A stretch of DNA of 64,000 nucleotides from JAWXBK01 sp040878185 (GCA_040878185.1 JBBDMS010000046.1:1-64000); one strand, 5' to 3'; counted from the first letter of the stretch, positions 33,409 through 42,628 are shown. Translations and numbers: made by a program. The notes: generated by a model from the letters alone, not told the origin.

Positions 33409-34293
33409 ATGTTCAACGCGGCTGCACGGTATTTTCTCAGGTTCGGCCAGCAAATCGGCCAGCAATTCCTGAAACAAATCGGCGCCCTTCTGCTGCTCGT
33501 CGGCCTCGTGCATTCGACCATGGCATTCGGGCAGGATTCGGGCGAGGCGCAATCGGGCGGCCAGGAAACGGGCGAGGCGCAATCGGGCGAGGCTCGATCC
33601 GGCGAAATCCGCATCCTCGCCTTCGGTGCCTCGATCGTGGAGGGCTACGGCCTGCCGGCCGCCGACAGCCTGCCGGTCCGGCTCGAGGCGGCGCTCGATG
33701 CGCAGGGCTTCGATGCGACGGTCGTGAATGCCGGTGTCTCCGGGGATACCACGGCGGCGGGTCTCTCGCGGCTCGCCTGGACGCTCGGCGAACCCTACGA
33801 TCTCGCGATCCTCGCGCTCGGTTCGAACGACATGTTGCGCGCGGTCGAGCCGGCCGAAACCCGCGCCAATCTCGATGCGATGCTGACGCAGTTCACGCAA
33901 GCCGGCCTGCCGGTGCTGCTGGTCGGCATGTACGCGCCGCGCAATCTCGGTGCCGATTATGTCGCCGAGTTCGATGCGATCTATCCCGAGCTCGCCGAAG
34001 AACATGGCGTCGCGCTGATGCCGTTTCTGCTCGAAGGCGTGGCGCTCGATCCCGCGCTCAACCAGGCCGACGGCATCCATCCCAATGCCGCGGGTGTCGC
34101 GGTCATCGTCGAAACGATGCTGCCTTTTCTTCAGCCGCTCGCCGAACAGGCGGTCGCCGCAAAAGGCGCCGCAGGGAGCGCCGATTCGACCGACGGTTCC
34201 GCCGCGCAGGAATCGTCGTTGCCGGCTGCCGAAGCGGACGAACCGCCCCGGGACGAGCCGCCCGAGCCCGGCCTCGAACGCGCGAACGACTAG
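33409..34293 (+). CDS. tesA: SGNH-hydrolase arylesterase / acyl-CoA thioesterase TesA-like
   Basis: 294 residues from the ATG at 33409. A signal-like hydrophobic stretch (LKQIGALLLLVGLVHSTMAF, about 20-40) precedes a Ser/Gly/Glu/Gln-rich repeat (GEAQSGGQETGEAQSGE) of about 28 residues. Then come the SGNH blocks: ILAFGASIVEGYG (a GAS in place of the usual GDS), VVNAGVSGDTT, LALGSNDML and the catalytic DGIHPNAAG. The C-terminal 45 residues are acidic, Ala/Pro/Glu-rich and likely disordered. It is probably periplasmic. It lies divergent to the YbbA-YbbP-like ABC genes. Confidence 0.88.
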   Translation: MFNAAARYFLRFGQQIGQQFLKQIGALLLLVGLVHSTMAFGQDSGEAQSGGQETGEAQSGEARSGEIRILAFGASIVEGYGLPAADSLPVRLEAALDAQGFDATVVNAGVSGDTTAAGLSRLAWTLGEPYDLAILALGSNDMLRAVEPAETRANLDAMLTQFTQAGLPVLLVGMYAPRNLGADYVAEFDAIYPELAEEHGVALMPFLLEGVALDPALNQADGIHPNAAGVAVIVETMLPFLQPLAEQAVAAKGAAGSADSTDGSAAQESSLPAAEADEPPRDEPPEPGLERAND

Positions 34294-34301
34294 GCAAGAT
34301 T

Positions 34302-35441
34302 GTGACCGCATTCCGCGCCGCGCATTCCAGCCACGTCGAACCGAAGCAGGCGGTCGCGCAATGTCTCGCAGCGCTCGGCCGCAATGACGGCTGCAATCTC
34401 GGTTTCGTCTATGCGACGGATTATCTCGCCGCGTCCCTGCCGCAGATCGTTGCGACGCTGCGCGCCGAAACCGGCATCGCCGACTGGACTGGCACGGCCG
34501 GGCTCGGCGTCTTGGCGAACGGCCGCGATTCCAGCGGTGTCGAAGACGGCGTCGAGTATTTCGACCGGCCGGGCCTCGCCGTCATGCTGGCGTCATTGCC
34601 GGCGGGCAAGCATCTTCTGTTCGAGCCGGTGCATGGCGGCATGCCGCCCTTCGAGCGCGCGCACCGGTCCTGGCTCGAACGCAACCTGCCCTTGTTCGGC
34701 GTCGTCCATGCCGATCCGCGCAATCCGCATTCGGCCGAGATCATCGCCGATCTTTCGGCTGCGACCGGCGCCTTTCTGGTCGGCGGTCTGACCGCCTCGC
34801 GCGATGCGTTTCCGCAGGTGACGAGCAGCATCGTCGAGGGCGGCGTCTCCGGTGTGCTGTTCGCGGCCGGCACCGACGTCGCGACCGGTCTCACCCAGGG
34901 CTGCAGCCCGCTCGGCCTCGTGCACGAGATCACCGATGCCGAAGACAATGTGGTGAAGACGCTCGACGGCGAGCCGGCGCTCGCGGTCTACGAGAAAGCG
35001 ATCGGCGAGATCCTGGCGCGCGATCTGCGCCGCGCGATCACCCTCGTGCATGCGGCGCTGCCTGTCACCGGCTCCGACACGGGCGACTATCTCGTGCGCA
35101 ACATCGTGGGCATCGATCCCGCGCGCGGCTGGATTGCGATCGGCGACGAGGTCGCGACCGGCGGCCGCCTCGTCTTCGTGCGCCGCGATCCGGCCGCCGC
35201 GCGCGAGGACATGACGCGTATGCTCGGGCGCCTCACCGCGCGCATGAAGGAACCGCCCAAGGGCGCGCTCTATCACGCCTGCGTCGCGCGCGGCCGGCAT
35301 ATGTTTGGCGAGGACGGGGCCGAGATCGCGATGATTCGCGAATCGCTGGGCGATATTCCGCTGGTCGGTTTCTTCGCCAACGGCGAGATTTGCCATAACC
35401 GTCTTTACGGCTATACCGGCGTGCTCTCGCTGTTCTTCTGA
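34302..35441 (+). CDS. FIST domain protein (FIST_N and FIST_C)
   Basis: 379 residues, GTG start at 34302, only 8 bases after tesA. The N-terminal half (CNLGFVYATDYLAASLPQIV, GTAGLGVLANG) matches the FIST_N fold, and the C-terminal part (KGALYHACVARGRHMFG, IPLVGFFANGEICHN) matches FIST_C, a sensor module described by bioinformatic studies. Here it stands alone without a kinase or methyl-accepting domain, so it may work as a partner of a separate signalling protein. No membrane segment is evident. Confidence 0.88.
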   Translation: MTAFRAAHSSHVEPKQAVAQCLAALGRNDGCNLGFVYATDYLAASLPQIVATLRAETGIADWTGTAGLGVLANGRDSSGVEDGVEYFDRPGLAVMLASLPAGKHLLFEPVHGGMPPFERAHRSWLERNLPLFGVVHADPRNPHSAEIIADLSAATGAFLVGGLTASRDAFPQVTSSIVEGGVSGVLFAAGTDVATGLTQGCSPLGLVHEITDAEDNVVKTLDGEPALAVYEKAIGEILARDLRRAITLVHAALPVTGSDTGDYLVRNIVGIDPARGWIAIGDEVATGGRLVFVRRDPAAAREDMTRMLGRLTARMKEPPKGALYHACVARGRHMFGEDGAEIAMIRESLGDIPLVGFFANGEICHNRLYGYTGVLSLFF

Positions 35442-35546
35442 TCCGCGATTCGGTCCTCTTCCGCAATCCGGTCTTCTCGAATCGGCGATCCAACCGGCCC
35501 GCGCGGCGCTGGAAGATTATGTGCAGGTTTTCATACGGAGTTGTGC

Positions 35547-36587
35547 ATGGACTATCGGCAACTGGGCAGAACCGACATCACAGTGAGTGCGATCTGCCTC
35601 GGCTCGATGACCTGGGGCGAGCAGAACAGCGAAGGGGAAGGCCATCGCCAACTCGATTTCGCGGTCGATAAGGGCGTCAATTTCATCGATACAGCCGAGA
35701 TGTATCCGTCTCCGCCGCGCGCCGAGACCTATGGCCGCACCGAAGAAATCATCGGGAGCTGGTTGCGCGTGCGCGGCAACCGCGATCGCGTCGTCATCGC
35801 AACGAAACCGGCCGGGCCCGACGAACGTCTTACGTATGTGCGCGAAGGCAAGCCCCGGCTCGACTACGACCAGATGAGCCGCGCGCTCGATGCGTCGCTG
35901 GCGCGCCTCGGCACCGACTATGTCGATCTCTACCAGTTGCACTGGCCGGAGCGGCCGGCCAATCGCTTCGGCCGGCTCGGCTTTGAGGTCGAGGCGGGCG
36001 ACGACGGCATATCGCTCGAGGAAACGCTGGACGCGCTCGGCCGGCTCGTCGCGAGCGGCAAAACGCGCCATGTCGGCATCTCGAACGAGACGCCCTGGGG
36101 CGCGATGCGGCTGCTCGCGCTCGCCGATGCGGGCAAGGGGCCGCGCATCGTCTCGATCCAGAATCCTTACAGCCTGCTCAATCGCAGTTTCGAGGTGGGC
36201 TTGGCCGAGGTTGCGATTCGCGAGCAGGTCGGGCTCCTGCCTTATTCGCCGCTGGCGATGGGCACGTTGAGCGGCAAGTATCTCGGCGGCGCCATGCCCG
36301 AGGGCGCGCGGCTCTCGCGCTGGCGGCATTACAAGCGCTACCGCACCCCGGCGGCGCAGGCCGCGACCGCCGCCTATGTCGACATCGCGCGCCAGAACAA
36401 GCTCGACCCGGTGCAGATGGCACTCGCCTATGTGACGCAGCGGCCGTTCGTGACCGCGACCATTATCGGCGCCACGACGATGGCCCAGCTCGAGACCGAT
36501 ATTGCCGCCGCCGACCTCGTTCTGTCGGACAAAATCAGGGCCGATATCGAAGCGGTGCACCGGCTCTATACCTATCCGGCGCCCTGA
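35547..36587 (+). CDS. Aldo/keto reductase, Tas-like
   Basis: 346 residues with an ACGGAG ribosome site 6 bases before ATG 35547. TIM-barrel NADP-dependent oxidoreductase signatures are present: GSMTWGEQNSEGEGHRQLDF, the catalytic Asp/Tyr region FIDTAEMYPSPP, Lys in VVIATKPAGP, His in DLYQLHWPERP, and the cofactor end motif ATIIGATTMAQLETDI. The closest layout is the E. coli Tas/YghZ-type group. The substrate is unknown. Confidence 0.9.
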   Translation: MDYRQLGRTDITVSAICLGSMTWGEQNSEGEGHRQLDFAVDKGVNFIDTAEMYPSPPRAETYGRTEEIIGSWLRVRGNRDRVVIATKPAGPDERLTYVREGKPRLDYDQMSRALDASLARLGTDYVDLYQLHWPERPANRFGRLGFEVEAGDDGISLEETLDALGRLVASGKTRHVGISNETPWGAMRLLALADAGKGPRIVSIQNPYSLLNRSFEVGLAEVAIREQVGLLPYSPLAMGTLSGKYLGGAMPEGARLSRWRHYKRYRTPAAQAATAAYVDIARQNKLDPVQMALAYVTQRPFVTATIIGATTMAQLETDIAAADLVLSDKIRADIEAVHRLYTYPAP

Positions 36588-36648
36588 CCTATATAGGGAT
36601 TCCTGTTCCCGGCCACGATTTCTTGCCAGCGGGGAGGGCGCTCGCACC

Positions 36649-37197
36649 ATGCGGATGTTCGTCGCGCTCCCGGTTCCCGAGCGGACCCGCGAAGAGCTCA
36701 CCTATCTCTGTTGCGGCCTGCCCGGCGCGCGCTGGGTTCACGCGGATAATTTCCACATCACGCTGCGTTTTCTCGGCGAGATCGATGGCGGCACGGCCGA
36801 GGATATCGATGCGGCGCTCGCCGGTATTCACGCGCCGGAATTCGACATCGAGATCGCCGATGTCGGCTGTTTCGCCAACGGCCGCAACGTGCGCTCGGTC
36901 TGGGCCGGGGTGAAACCGGGCCCGGCGCTCGCCCATCTGCACGACAAGGTCGAATCGGCCGTGGTCCGCGCCGGCCTCGATCCGGACGGCAAGAAATTCA
37001 CGCCGCACGTCACGCTGACGCGCACCAAGGTTTCGCTCGGCGATGCGCGCGCCTGGCTCGTCCGAAACAGCCTGTTCCGCGCTATTCCGTTCGAGGCGAC
37101 GCATTTCACCTTGTTCCGCAGCTTCATCGGCGGCGAAGGCGCGATCTACCGCGCCGAGAGCGAATACGCGCTGGACATGGTGCGCGACGTCGCATGA
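36649..37197 (+). CDS. thpR: RNA 2',3'-cyclic phosphodiesterase (2H phosphoesterase)
   Basis: 182 residues beginning MRMFVALPVPERTREEL. The two catalytic HxT motifs are HITLRFLGEI (about 43) and HVTLTRTKVS (about 122), the defining feature of the LigT/ThpR 2H family. It hydrolyses 2',3'-cyclic phosphates on RNA. Its stop codon overlaps the ATG of the sirtuin gene (ATGA at 37194-37197), so translation is coupled. The biological link between the two is unknown. Confidence 0.92.
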   Translation: MRMFVALPVPERTREELTYLCCGLPGARWVHADNFHITLRFLGEIDGGTAEDIDAALAGIHAPEFDIEIADVGCFANGRNVRSVWAGVKPGPALAHLHDKVESAVVRAGLDPDGKKFTPHVTLTRTKVSLGDARAWLVRNSLFRAIPFEATHFTLFRSFIGGEGAIYRAESEYALDMVRDVA

Positions 37198-37952
37198 CGA
37201 CCATGAAATTGGGTTTTCGTCCGGTCGGCGACGAGAAGATCGTCGTGCTGACCGGCGCCGGCATCTCGAAGGAATCCGGCCTGTCCACCTTTCGCGACGA
37301 AGACGGGATCTGGGCGACGATAACGCCGGACGATGTGGCGACGCCCGAAGCGTTCGAGCGCAACCCGGTCCTGGTCCATGATTTCTACAATGCGCGGCGG
37401 CGCCATCTTCTCGGCGGCGAGGTTCAGCCGAATGCCGCCCATGCGGCGCTGGCGCAGCTCGAAGCCGAATGGCCGAACGAGGTTCTGATCGTCACGCAGA
37501 ATATCGACGATCTGCACGAACGCGCCGGCTCGCGCAATCTCGTGCACATGCATGGCGAAATCCTGCGCACGCGCTGTCTTGCCTGCGAGCATATCGGCGA
37601 ATGGCGCGACGATCTCTCGATCGATCTCGCTTGTCCGAATTGCGGTGTGCGCGGCAGCTTGCGACCGCATGTGGTCTGGTTCGGCGAGTATCCCTTCGAT
37701 ATGGACCGGATCTATGAAGCGCTCGGGCAATGCGGCCTGTTCGTCTCGATCGGCACATCGGGCCATGTCTATCCGGCCGCTTCCTTCGTCGAGATCGTGC
37801 GCGATTTTGCCGGCGCACATACCGTCGAGCTCAATCTCGAAGCCTCCGAGCGGCGCAGCCATTTTGCGACGGCGATCGACGGGCCCGCGAGCGAGACCGT
37901 GCCGGCCTTCGTTGCATCGCTGCTCGAAGCCCATCGCGCGATTCGGCGATGA
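37194..37952 (+). CDS. cobB: NAD-dependent protein deacylase, CobB-type sirtuin
   Basis: 252 residues. The sirtuin motifs are clear: VLTGAGISKESGLSTFRDEDG (NAD binding), TQNIDDLHERAG, catalytic His in HMHGEILRTRC, four zinc Cys in RCLACEH and CPNCGVRG, RPHVVWFGEYP, and GTSGHVYPAASF. The deacylase removes acyl groups from lysines using NAD. It overlaps both thpR and the next gene by four bases, so all three are one translational unit. Confidence 0.94.
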   Translation: MTTMKLGFRPVGDEKIVVLTGAGISKESGLSTFRDEDGIWATITPDDVATPEAFERNPVLVHDFYNARRRHLLGGEVQPNAAHAALAQLEAEWPNEVLIVTQNIDDLHERAGSRNLVHMHGEILRTRCLACEHIGEWRDDLSIDLACPNCGVRGSLRPHVVWFGEYPFDMDRIYEALGQCGLFVSIGTSGHVYPAASFVEIVRDFAGAHTVELNLEASERRSHFATAIDGPASETVPAFVASLLEAHRAIRR

Positions 37953-38539
37953 CAAGGCGGCTCGCCGACGCCGCGCGTGCGGCGCGCGCCTGTGCGATCT
38001 GCGCCGACCATCTGCCGCTCGGTCCGCGCCCGGTCTTCCGCGTGTCGGCGAGCGCAAGGCTGCTGATCGTCGGTCAGGCGCCGGGCACGAAGGTGCATGA
38101 GAGCGGCATTCCCTGGAACGATGCGAGCGGCGAAAGGCTGCGCGACTGGTTGCGCCTCGATCGGGAGCGCTTCTACGACGAAAGCCGGGTCGCGATCGTG
38201 CCGATGGGCTTCTGCTATCCCGGCACCGATTCGCGCGGCGGCGATCTGCCGCCACGAAAGGAATGCGCGCCCGCCTGGCATCCGACGCTTCTCGCGCTGA
38301 TGCCGGCGATCGAGCTCACATTGCTGGTCGGATCCTATGCGCAAATGCGCTATCTCGGGGCGGCGCGCAAGGCGACGCTGACCGAGACGGTGCGGGAATT
38401 TCGCGATTACACGCCGCGTTATTTGCCGCTGCCGCATCCTTCCTGGCGCAACACGGGCTGGCTGAAGCGCAATCCCTGGTTTGAGACGGAACTGCTGCCT
38501 TATCTGCGCCGCCGCGTCGCAATGGTGCTGCGGGATTAA
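37949..38539 (+). CDS. Uracil-DNA glycosylase-family protein
   Basis: 196 residues. The segment LLIVGQAPGTKVHESGIPWN matches motif A of the UDG superfamily (GQAPG-x-E/H). A second motif, LPHPSWRN (about 163), resembles the C-terminal H-P-S motif B. A Cys pair, CAIC, near the N-terminus with a further Cys could hold an iron-sulfur cluster as in family 4, but the full set is not obvious. It probably acts in base excision or a related nucleic-acid reaction. It is convergent with the metallopeptidase gene. Confidence 0.75.
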   Translation: MTRRLADAARAARACAICADHLPLGPRPVFRVSASARLLIVGQAPGTKVHESGIPWNDASGERLRDWLRLDRERFYDESRVAIVPMGFCYPGTDSRGGDLPPRKECAPAWHPTLLALMPAIELTLLVGSYAQMRYLGAARKATLTETVREFRDYTPRYLPLPHPSWRNTGWLKRNPWFETELLPYLRRRVAMVLRD

Positions 38540-38545
38540 ACCGCC

Positions 38546-39001
38546 TCAGGAGAGCGGGGCGCGCTCGGTCGCTTCGGCCTCGGCTTCGAGCCGATCCATG
38601 TCATCGTCCGAGAAACCGAAATGATGGCCGATCTCGTGGATCAGCACATGGCGCACGATGTCGGTCAGATCCTCGCCCGTATCGCACCAGTAATCGAGGA
38701 TCGGGCGCCGGTAGATATAGATCATGTCGATGTCGCTGCGCACGTCGCTGATGCTCTGGTCGGTCAGGGCGACGCCGCGATAGAGACCGAGCAGATCGAA
38801 CGGCGATTCGAGTTCGAGCTCCTGCTGCGTCTCGTCGTCGGGAAACTCCTCGATACGGATCACGACATTCTGCACGAAGCCGGCGAGCGCTTCCGGCAAG
38901 CTCGCATAGGCGCGTGCGGTCACCGCTTCGATATCCTGAAGCGTGGGTGCCGACGAGAAGGTGCTGGCGGGGGGTCTGCTCTGGGCCATGGGCCCCAACA
39001 T
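38546..39001 (-). CDS. Minimal zinc metallopeptidase family protein (PF06262 type)
   Basis: About 151 residues. The active-site motif is HVLIHEIGHHFGFSDDDMD near the C-terminus, an HExxH with a third His two residues later as in the small Zincin_1/minimal metallopeptidases found widely in bacteria. The acidic middle (RIEEFPDDETQQELEL) and DLLGLYRGVAL, with the IYRRPILDYW segment, are family-typical. Starts at 39001 or 38989 are possible. Physiological substrate unknown. Confidence 0.88.
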   Translation of the reverse strand: MLGPMAQSRPPASTFSSAPTLQDIEAVTARAYASLPEALAGFVQNVVIRIEEFPDDETQQELELESPFDLLGLYRGVALTDQSISDVRSDIDMIYIYRRPILDYWCDTGEDLTDIVRHVLIHEIGHHFGFSDDDMDRLEAEAEATERAPLS

Positions 39002-39091
39002 AGGGATGGTTGATCCGCGAGCCAAGCGCCCGCAAACTATGCCCATAACATCGATCTTATCGTCGCCCCTATCATCGAAGGAGAGCCGGCC

Positions 39092-39397
39092 ATGGTCGAG
39101 AAACTGTCGGGCGAGGCGCGCAAGGCGGCGTTGCAGGGCTTGAGCCACTGGGCGCCGGTCGAGGGCCGGGATGCGATCCAGCGCAGCATCAAGTTCCGGA
39201 ACTTCAACGAGGCATGGGTTTTCATGAATCGCGTCGCGCTGATGGCCGAGAAGCAGGATCATCATCCGGAATGGTTCAACGTCTATAACCGGGTCGATAT
39301 CACGCTCTCGACGCATGAATGCGGCGGGCTCTCGGAACGCGACGTGAAACTCGCAACCGGGATCGACAAACTGGTGGGCGACAAGGCGGCGGGCTGA
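39092..39397 (+). CDS. phhB: 4a-hydroxytetrahydrobiopterin dehydratase
   Basis: 101 residues, close to the full size of the pterin-4a-carbinolamine dehydratase family. Diagnostic segments are FRNFNEAWVFMNRVALMAEK, QDHHPEWFNVYNRVDI with the catalytic His residues, and LSTHECGGLSERDVKLA. The enzyme recycles the pterin cofactor of aromatic amino-acid hydroxylases; a moonlighting role in molybdopterin metabolism is known in some bacteria. No hydroxylase gene is visible nearby. Confidence 0.94.
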   Translation: MVEKLSGEARKAALQGLSHWAPVEGRDAIQRSIKFRNFNEAWVFMNRVALMAEKQDHHPEWFNVYNRVDITLSTHECGGLSERDVKLATGIDKLVGDKAAG

Positions 39398-39439
39398 GCT
39401 GTTGGGTCGGCGCCGTCGTCGCCTGCACCGGAGACAGAT

Positions 39440-39862
39440 ATGAAACCGCGGATCACGGTTCTCACCTTGGGCGTCGACGATCTCGAACGCTCGCTCGCCT
39501 TCTATCGCGACGGGATGGGTCTCGCGACCGAGGGGATCATCGGGCAGGAATTCGAAGACGGCGCGGTGGTCTTCATCGCCCTCAACGACAATCTGAAGCT
39601 GGCACTATATCCCGCGGCGTCGCTGGCGAAGGAAGCCGGCGTCGCCCCGACATCGGCGCGGCTCGGCGTCATCGCCATCGGCCATAACGTGAATTCGAAA
39701 GCCGAAGTCGATGCGGTGATGAAGCAGGCGGAGAAAGCGGGCGCCGTTGTAACCGATCCGGCGCGGGTCCGGTTCTGGGGTGGCTACGGGGGTCATTTTC
39801 ACGACCCGGACGGGCATCTCTGGGAGATCGCCTGGAACCCGCATTGGAGCCTGCCGGAGTGA
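39440..39862 (+). CDS. VOC-superfamily (glyoxalase-like) protein
   Basis: 140 residues in two beta-alpha-beta-beta-beta repeats: TVLTLGVDDLERSLAFYRDG at the start and VTDPARVRFWGGYGGHFHDPDGHLWEIAWNPHWS at the end (HFHDPDGHLWEIAWN is the usual metal-binding signature). Family members are glyoxalases, dioxygenases or bleomycin-type binding proteins. The substrate cannot be deduced. It lies 42 bases after phhB on the same strand. Confidence 0.88.
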   Translation: MKPRITVLTLGVDDLERSLAFYRDGMGLATEGIIGQEFEDGAVVFIALNDNLKLALYPAASLAKEAGVAPTSARLGVIAIGHNVNSKAEVDAVMKQAEKAGAVVTDPARVRFWGGYGGHFHDPDGHLWEIAWNPHWSLPE

Positions 39863-39967
39863 GCGCACCGCCGACCGCCGGTTAATCGGAATTCGACCGG
39901 CGCGCTGCTGCCATGCGTGCGGCCGCATTGCGGCCGTCCGGCGCCCCGCGCATGATGGCCGGATCGT

Positions 39968-40990
39968 ATGGGATCATTTGCCGACAGACCGGGCCGCCGT
40001 TTTGCAGACCTGCCGCAGCCGCTCGCGGCCGCGCTGTGGATGGTGGGCGCATGTTTTTTCTTTGCCGCGCTCAACGTCGTGATCCGACACGCGGCACAGA
40101 TCGTGCATCCGTTCGAAGTTGCATTCTTTCGCAACTTTTTCGGCCTCGCCTTCATGCTGCCCTGGCTGGTCCGCGCGGGGTTCAGCGGGCTGCGCACCGG
40201 CAAGCTCAAGCTCTATGGCTGGCGCGCCGCACTCGGCCTCGTCTCGATGCTCTGCTGGTTCCAGTCGCTCGGCATGATCCCGGTCGGGAAGGCGGTGGCG
40301 CTCAGTTTCGCGGCCCCCTTGTTCAGCACGTTTCTGGCGGCAACCCTGCTCAAGGAGAAAGTCGGCTTGCGCCGCTGGTCGGCGACGCTGATCGGGTTTG
40401 CCGGCGTGCTCATCATCGTGCGTCCGGGCGTCACCAGTTTCGGGCTGGGCGAGGCGCTCGCCTTGGCCTCCGCCGCGCTGATGGCGATCGGCACCATCAT
40501 CGTGAAAACATTGTCGCGCACCGAACCGACCAACGCGGTCGTCACCTACATGGTGCTGCTGATGACGCCGATGTCCCTGCTGCCGGCCTTGCCGGTCTGG
40601 GACTGGCCGGTCTGGTCGCTCTGGCCGTGGCTGGTGGCGATGGGTGCGGTCGGCAGTGCCGGGCATTTCTGTTTCACCCGCTCGCTGGCGATGGCCGATG
40701 CGTCCGCCGTCATCCCCTATGACTATACGCGCCTCCTGTTCGTCGCCGGCATCGCGTGGATCGCCTTCGGCGAGTTCCCCGACGAGCTGACCTGGGTCGG
40801 TGCCGCCGTCATCGCGGCCGCGACGGTCTACATCACCCGGCGCGAGGCGTTTCTTGCGCGGCAGACGACGCGCGAATCGCGCGCGACGCAGGCAGCCACC
40901 ATGGCCGCCGATCCGGCGCATACATCGCCGCCGGCCGAGCCCGGTGCTGCCGACGGCCAGGCGGGGCGCCGCGAATCGGGCGGCGGGTAG
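39968..40990 (+). CDS. DMT/EamA-family transporter
   Basis: 340 residues with ten hydrophobic helices in two five-helix repeats and the EamA-like segments AAPLFSTFLAATLLKEKVGL (end of repeat 1) and ASAVIPYDYTRLLFVAGIAW (repeat 2). The C-terminal 50 residues are a polar, Ala/Arg/Thr-rich cytoplasmic tail. The next gene (40996) is a second EamA protein only 5 bases on, so both are likely co-expressed. The substrate is unknown; the family moves metabolites, amino acids or drugs. Confidence 0.9.
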   Translation: MGSFADRPGRRFADLPQPLAAALWMVGACFFFAALNVVIRHAAQIVHPFEVAFFRNFFGLAFMLPWLVRAGFSGLRTGKLKLYGWRAALGLVSMLCWFQSLGMIPVGKAVALSFAAPLFSTFLAATLLKEKVGLRRWSATLIGFAGVLIIVRPGVTSFGLGEALALASAALMAIGTIIVKTLSRTEPTNAVVTYMVLLMTPMSLLPALPVWDWPVWSLWPWLVAMGAVGSAGHFCFTRSLAMADASAVIPYDYTRLLFVAGIAWIAFGEFPDELTWVGAAVIAAATVYITRREAFLARQTTRESRATQAATMAADPAHTSPPAEPGAADGQAGRRESGGG

Positions 40991-40995
40991 CGATC

Positions 40996-41901
40996 GTGCC
41001 GATCGTCGCGCGCTGGCGCGCTTTGTCCGCGAACATGCGCGGCGCGGTCCTGATGTTCGGATCGGGCCTGAGCTTCGTCCTGATGGCGATCCTGATCCGT
41101 CTCGTCGCCGAGCGGATCGATCCGCTGCAGATGGCGTTCCTGCGTTCGCTGATCGGCTGGATCATCCTGCTGCCGTTCGTCTTCACCGCCGCCGGTTCCG
41201 TGCGCACGTCGCGCCTCGGCATGCATCTGACCCGTGCGGCCCTCGGCACGCTCGCGATGTTCTGCTCCTATTATGCGATCGCGCACATGCCGCTCGCCGA
41301 TTATACGGCGCTGTCATTCACGCGGCCGCTCTTCGCCACGGTGTTTGCCGTCGTCATCATCAAGGAGATCGTGCGCTGGCGGCGCTGGACCGCGACCCTG
41401 GTCGGATTTCTCGGTGTGCTCGTCATGGTGCGGCCGGGCAGCGGCTCGATCGAGCCGGCGACCTTCATCGCGCTTGGGGAATCGGTGGCGCTCGCGCTTC
41501 TGATCATCATCGTCAAGATGATGCCGCAGAGCGAGCGGACACTCACGATGATGTTCTGGTTCGGCGCGTTCGCGGTCGCGATCACCTTCCTGCCGGCGCT
41601 CGCCGTCTGGCAATGGCCGACCGAAACCGAATGGCTGATGCTGGTCGGCATGGCCGTCGCCGGCGTACTCTCGCAATGGCAGTTCATCCTCGCCTTCCGC
41701 GCGGGCGAGGCATCGTTCGTCGCACCGGTCGATTATGTGCGGCTGATTTCGGCGGCGGCGATCGGGTTCGTGGTGTTCGCGGAAGTGCCCGTGATCTGGA
41801 CCTGGCTCGGTGCCGGCATCATCATGGCCAGCACCTTCTACATCATGCGACGCGAAGCGCGCCTCGGCCGCGCGCCGAAGCCGCCGGCACAGAGTTCGTG
41901 A
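40996..41901 (+). CDS. DMT/EamA-family transporter
   Basis: 301 residues from a GTG at 40996; an ATG at 41035 is an alternative. Ten membrane helices, with YTALSFTRPLFATVFAVVII and ASFVAPVDYVRLISAAAIGF at equivalent places in the two halves. It is related to the upstream transporter at 39968-40990 but clearly diverged, so the pair is an older duplication than the one at 48769-50464. Substrate unknown. Confidence 0.88.
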   Translation: MPIVARWRALSANMRGAVLMFGSGLSFVLMAILIRLVAERIDPLQMAFLRSLIGWIILLPFVFTAAGSVRTSRLGMHLTRAALGTLAMFCSYYAIAHMPLADYTALSFTRPLFATVFAVVIIKEIVRWRRWTATLVGFLGVLVMVRPGSGSIEPATFIALGESVALALLIIIVKMMPQSERTLTMMFWFGAFAVAITFLPALAVWQWPTETEWLMLVGMAVAGVLSQWQFILAFRAGEASFVAPVDYVRLISAAAIGFVVFAEVPVIWTWLGAGIIMASTFYIMRREARLGRAPKPPAQSS

Positions 41902-41916
41902 TGACTCCAATAATGC

Positions 41917-41981
41917 CCTCATCCTGAGCCTGTCGAAGGATGAGGCAAATGTCCTCATGGTTCGACAAGCTCACCATGAGG
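41917..41981. repeat. Two palindromic CCTGTCGA-family repeats
   Basis: CCTCATCC-TGAGCCTGTCGAA-GGATGAGG at 41917-41945 and CCTCATGGT-TCGACAAGCTC-ACCATGAGG at 41953-41981. They lie between the convergent DMT transporter and DUF1232 genes and could act as bidirectional terminators. Confidence 0.85.
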
Positions 41982-41991
41982 ATGACGAGGA

Positions 41992-42462
41992 TCATGTTGT
42001 CACATCGCGCGCCGCTTCGTCGTCGTGCTTCCGCAGCCAGTTGCGCGCGCGGGCCCGATGCTCGTCCTTGATATGCGCGGTGACACTCTTCACCGCCGCA
42101 TAGAGCACGGCAGCATCGTCGGTGAAACCGAGCGAGAGGATGAAATCGGGCAGCATATCGACCGGCAGCACGAAATAGGCGAGCGCGCCCATCAGCACCG
42201 CCTTCGCCTGGAGCGGCGTCTTCGGATCGACCGCAGTGTAATAGGCGGCGATGAGCTGATCGAGAAACGGTACCCGCGCCGCATACTTGCGGACCTTGCG
42301 CCAGAAGCCGCGCTCGACCCGCGTCTCGTCGCGCGCCAGTTTCACCGGATCGTAGACCACGATTTCAGTGCCGGTTGCGGGGGCGGAGCTGTCGCGACCG
42401 GGATCGGCGAGCGTCGCGCCGCCCGGGCTCATGCCGGATGCTGCCTCGTTCATGGCCGACAA
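41992..42462 (-). CDS. DUF1232 (YkvA-like) membrane protein
   Basis: 156 residues. The core motif ALAYFVLPVDMLPDFILSLGFTDDAAVL, with P-D-x-x-P-D in a hydrophobic hairpin, is diagnostic of DUF1232. The preceding stretch (FLDQLIAAYYTAVDPKTP) and a charged C-terminus complete the usual layout. It is thought to be a small inner-membrane protein of unknown role. The N-terminal 35 residues are polar and variable. Confidence 0.85.
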   Translation of the reverse strand: MSAMNEAASGMSPGGATLADPGRDSSAPATGTEIVVYDPVKLARDETRVERGFWRKVRKYAARVPFLDQLIAAYYTAVDPKTPLQAKAVLMGALAYFVLPVDMLPDFILSLGFTDDAAVLYAAVKSVTAHIKDEHRARARNWLRKHDDEAARDVTT

Positions 42463-42628
42463 TATGGGCGGGGCATCCGCCCGCTACAACGGCCGCCGCC
42501 CCGTTGGACGCAAGCCGTCGGCCGCGAGCGCCCGGCGTGGCGGCAAACCGGGCCCGCTGGCTTGCCGGCCGCCGCTTTGCTAGAAACCGCGCCCGGCAGG
42601 ACGACGAACTTCAGAGGCGGGTGGGACG

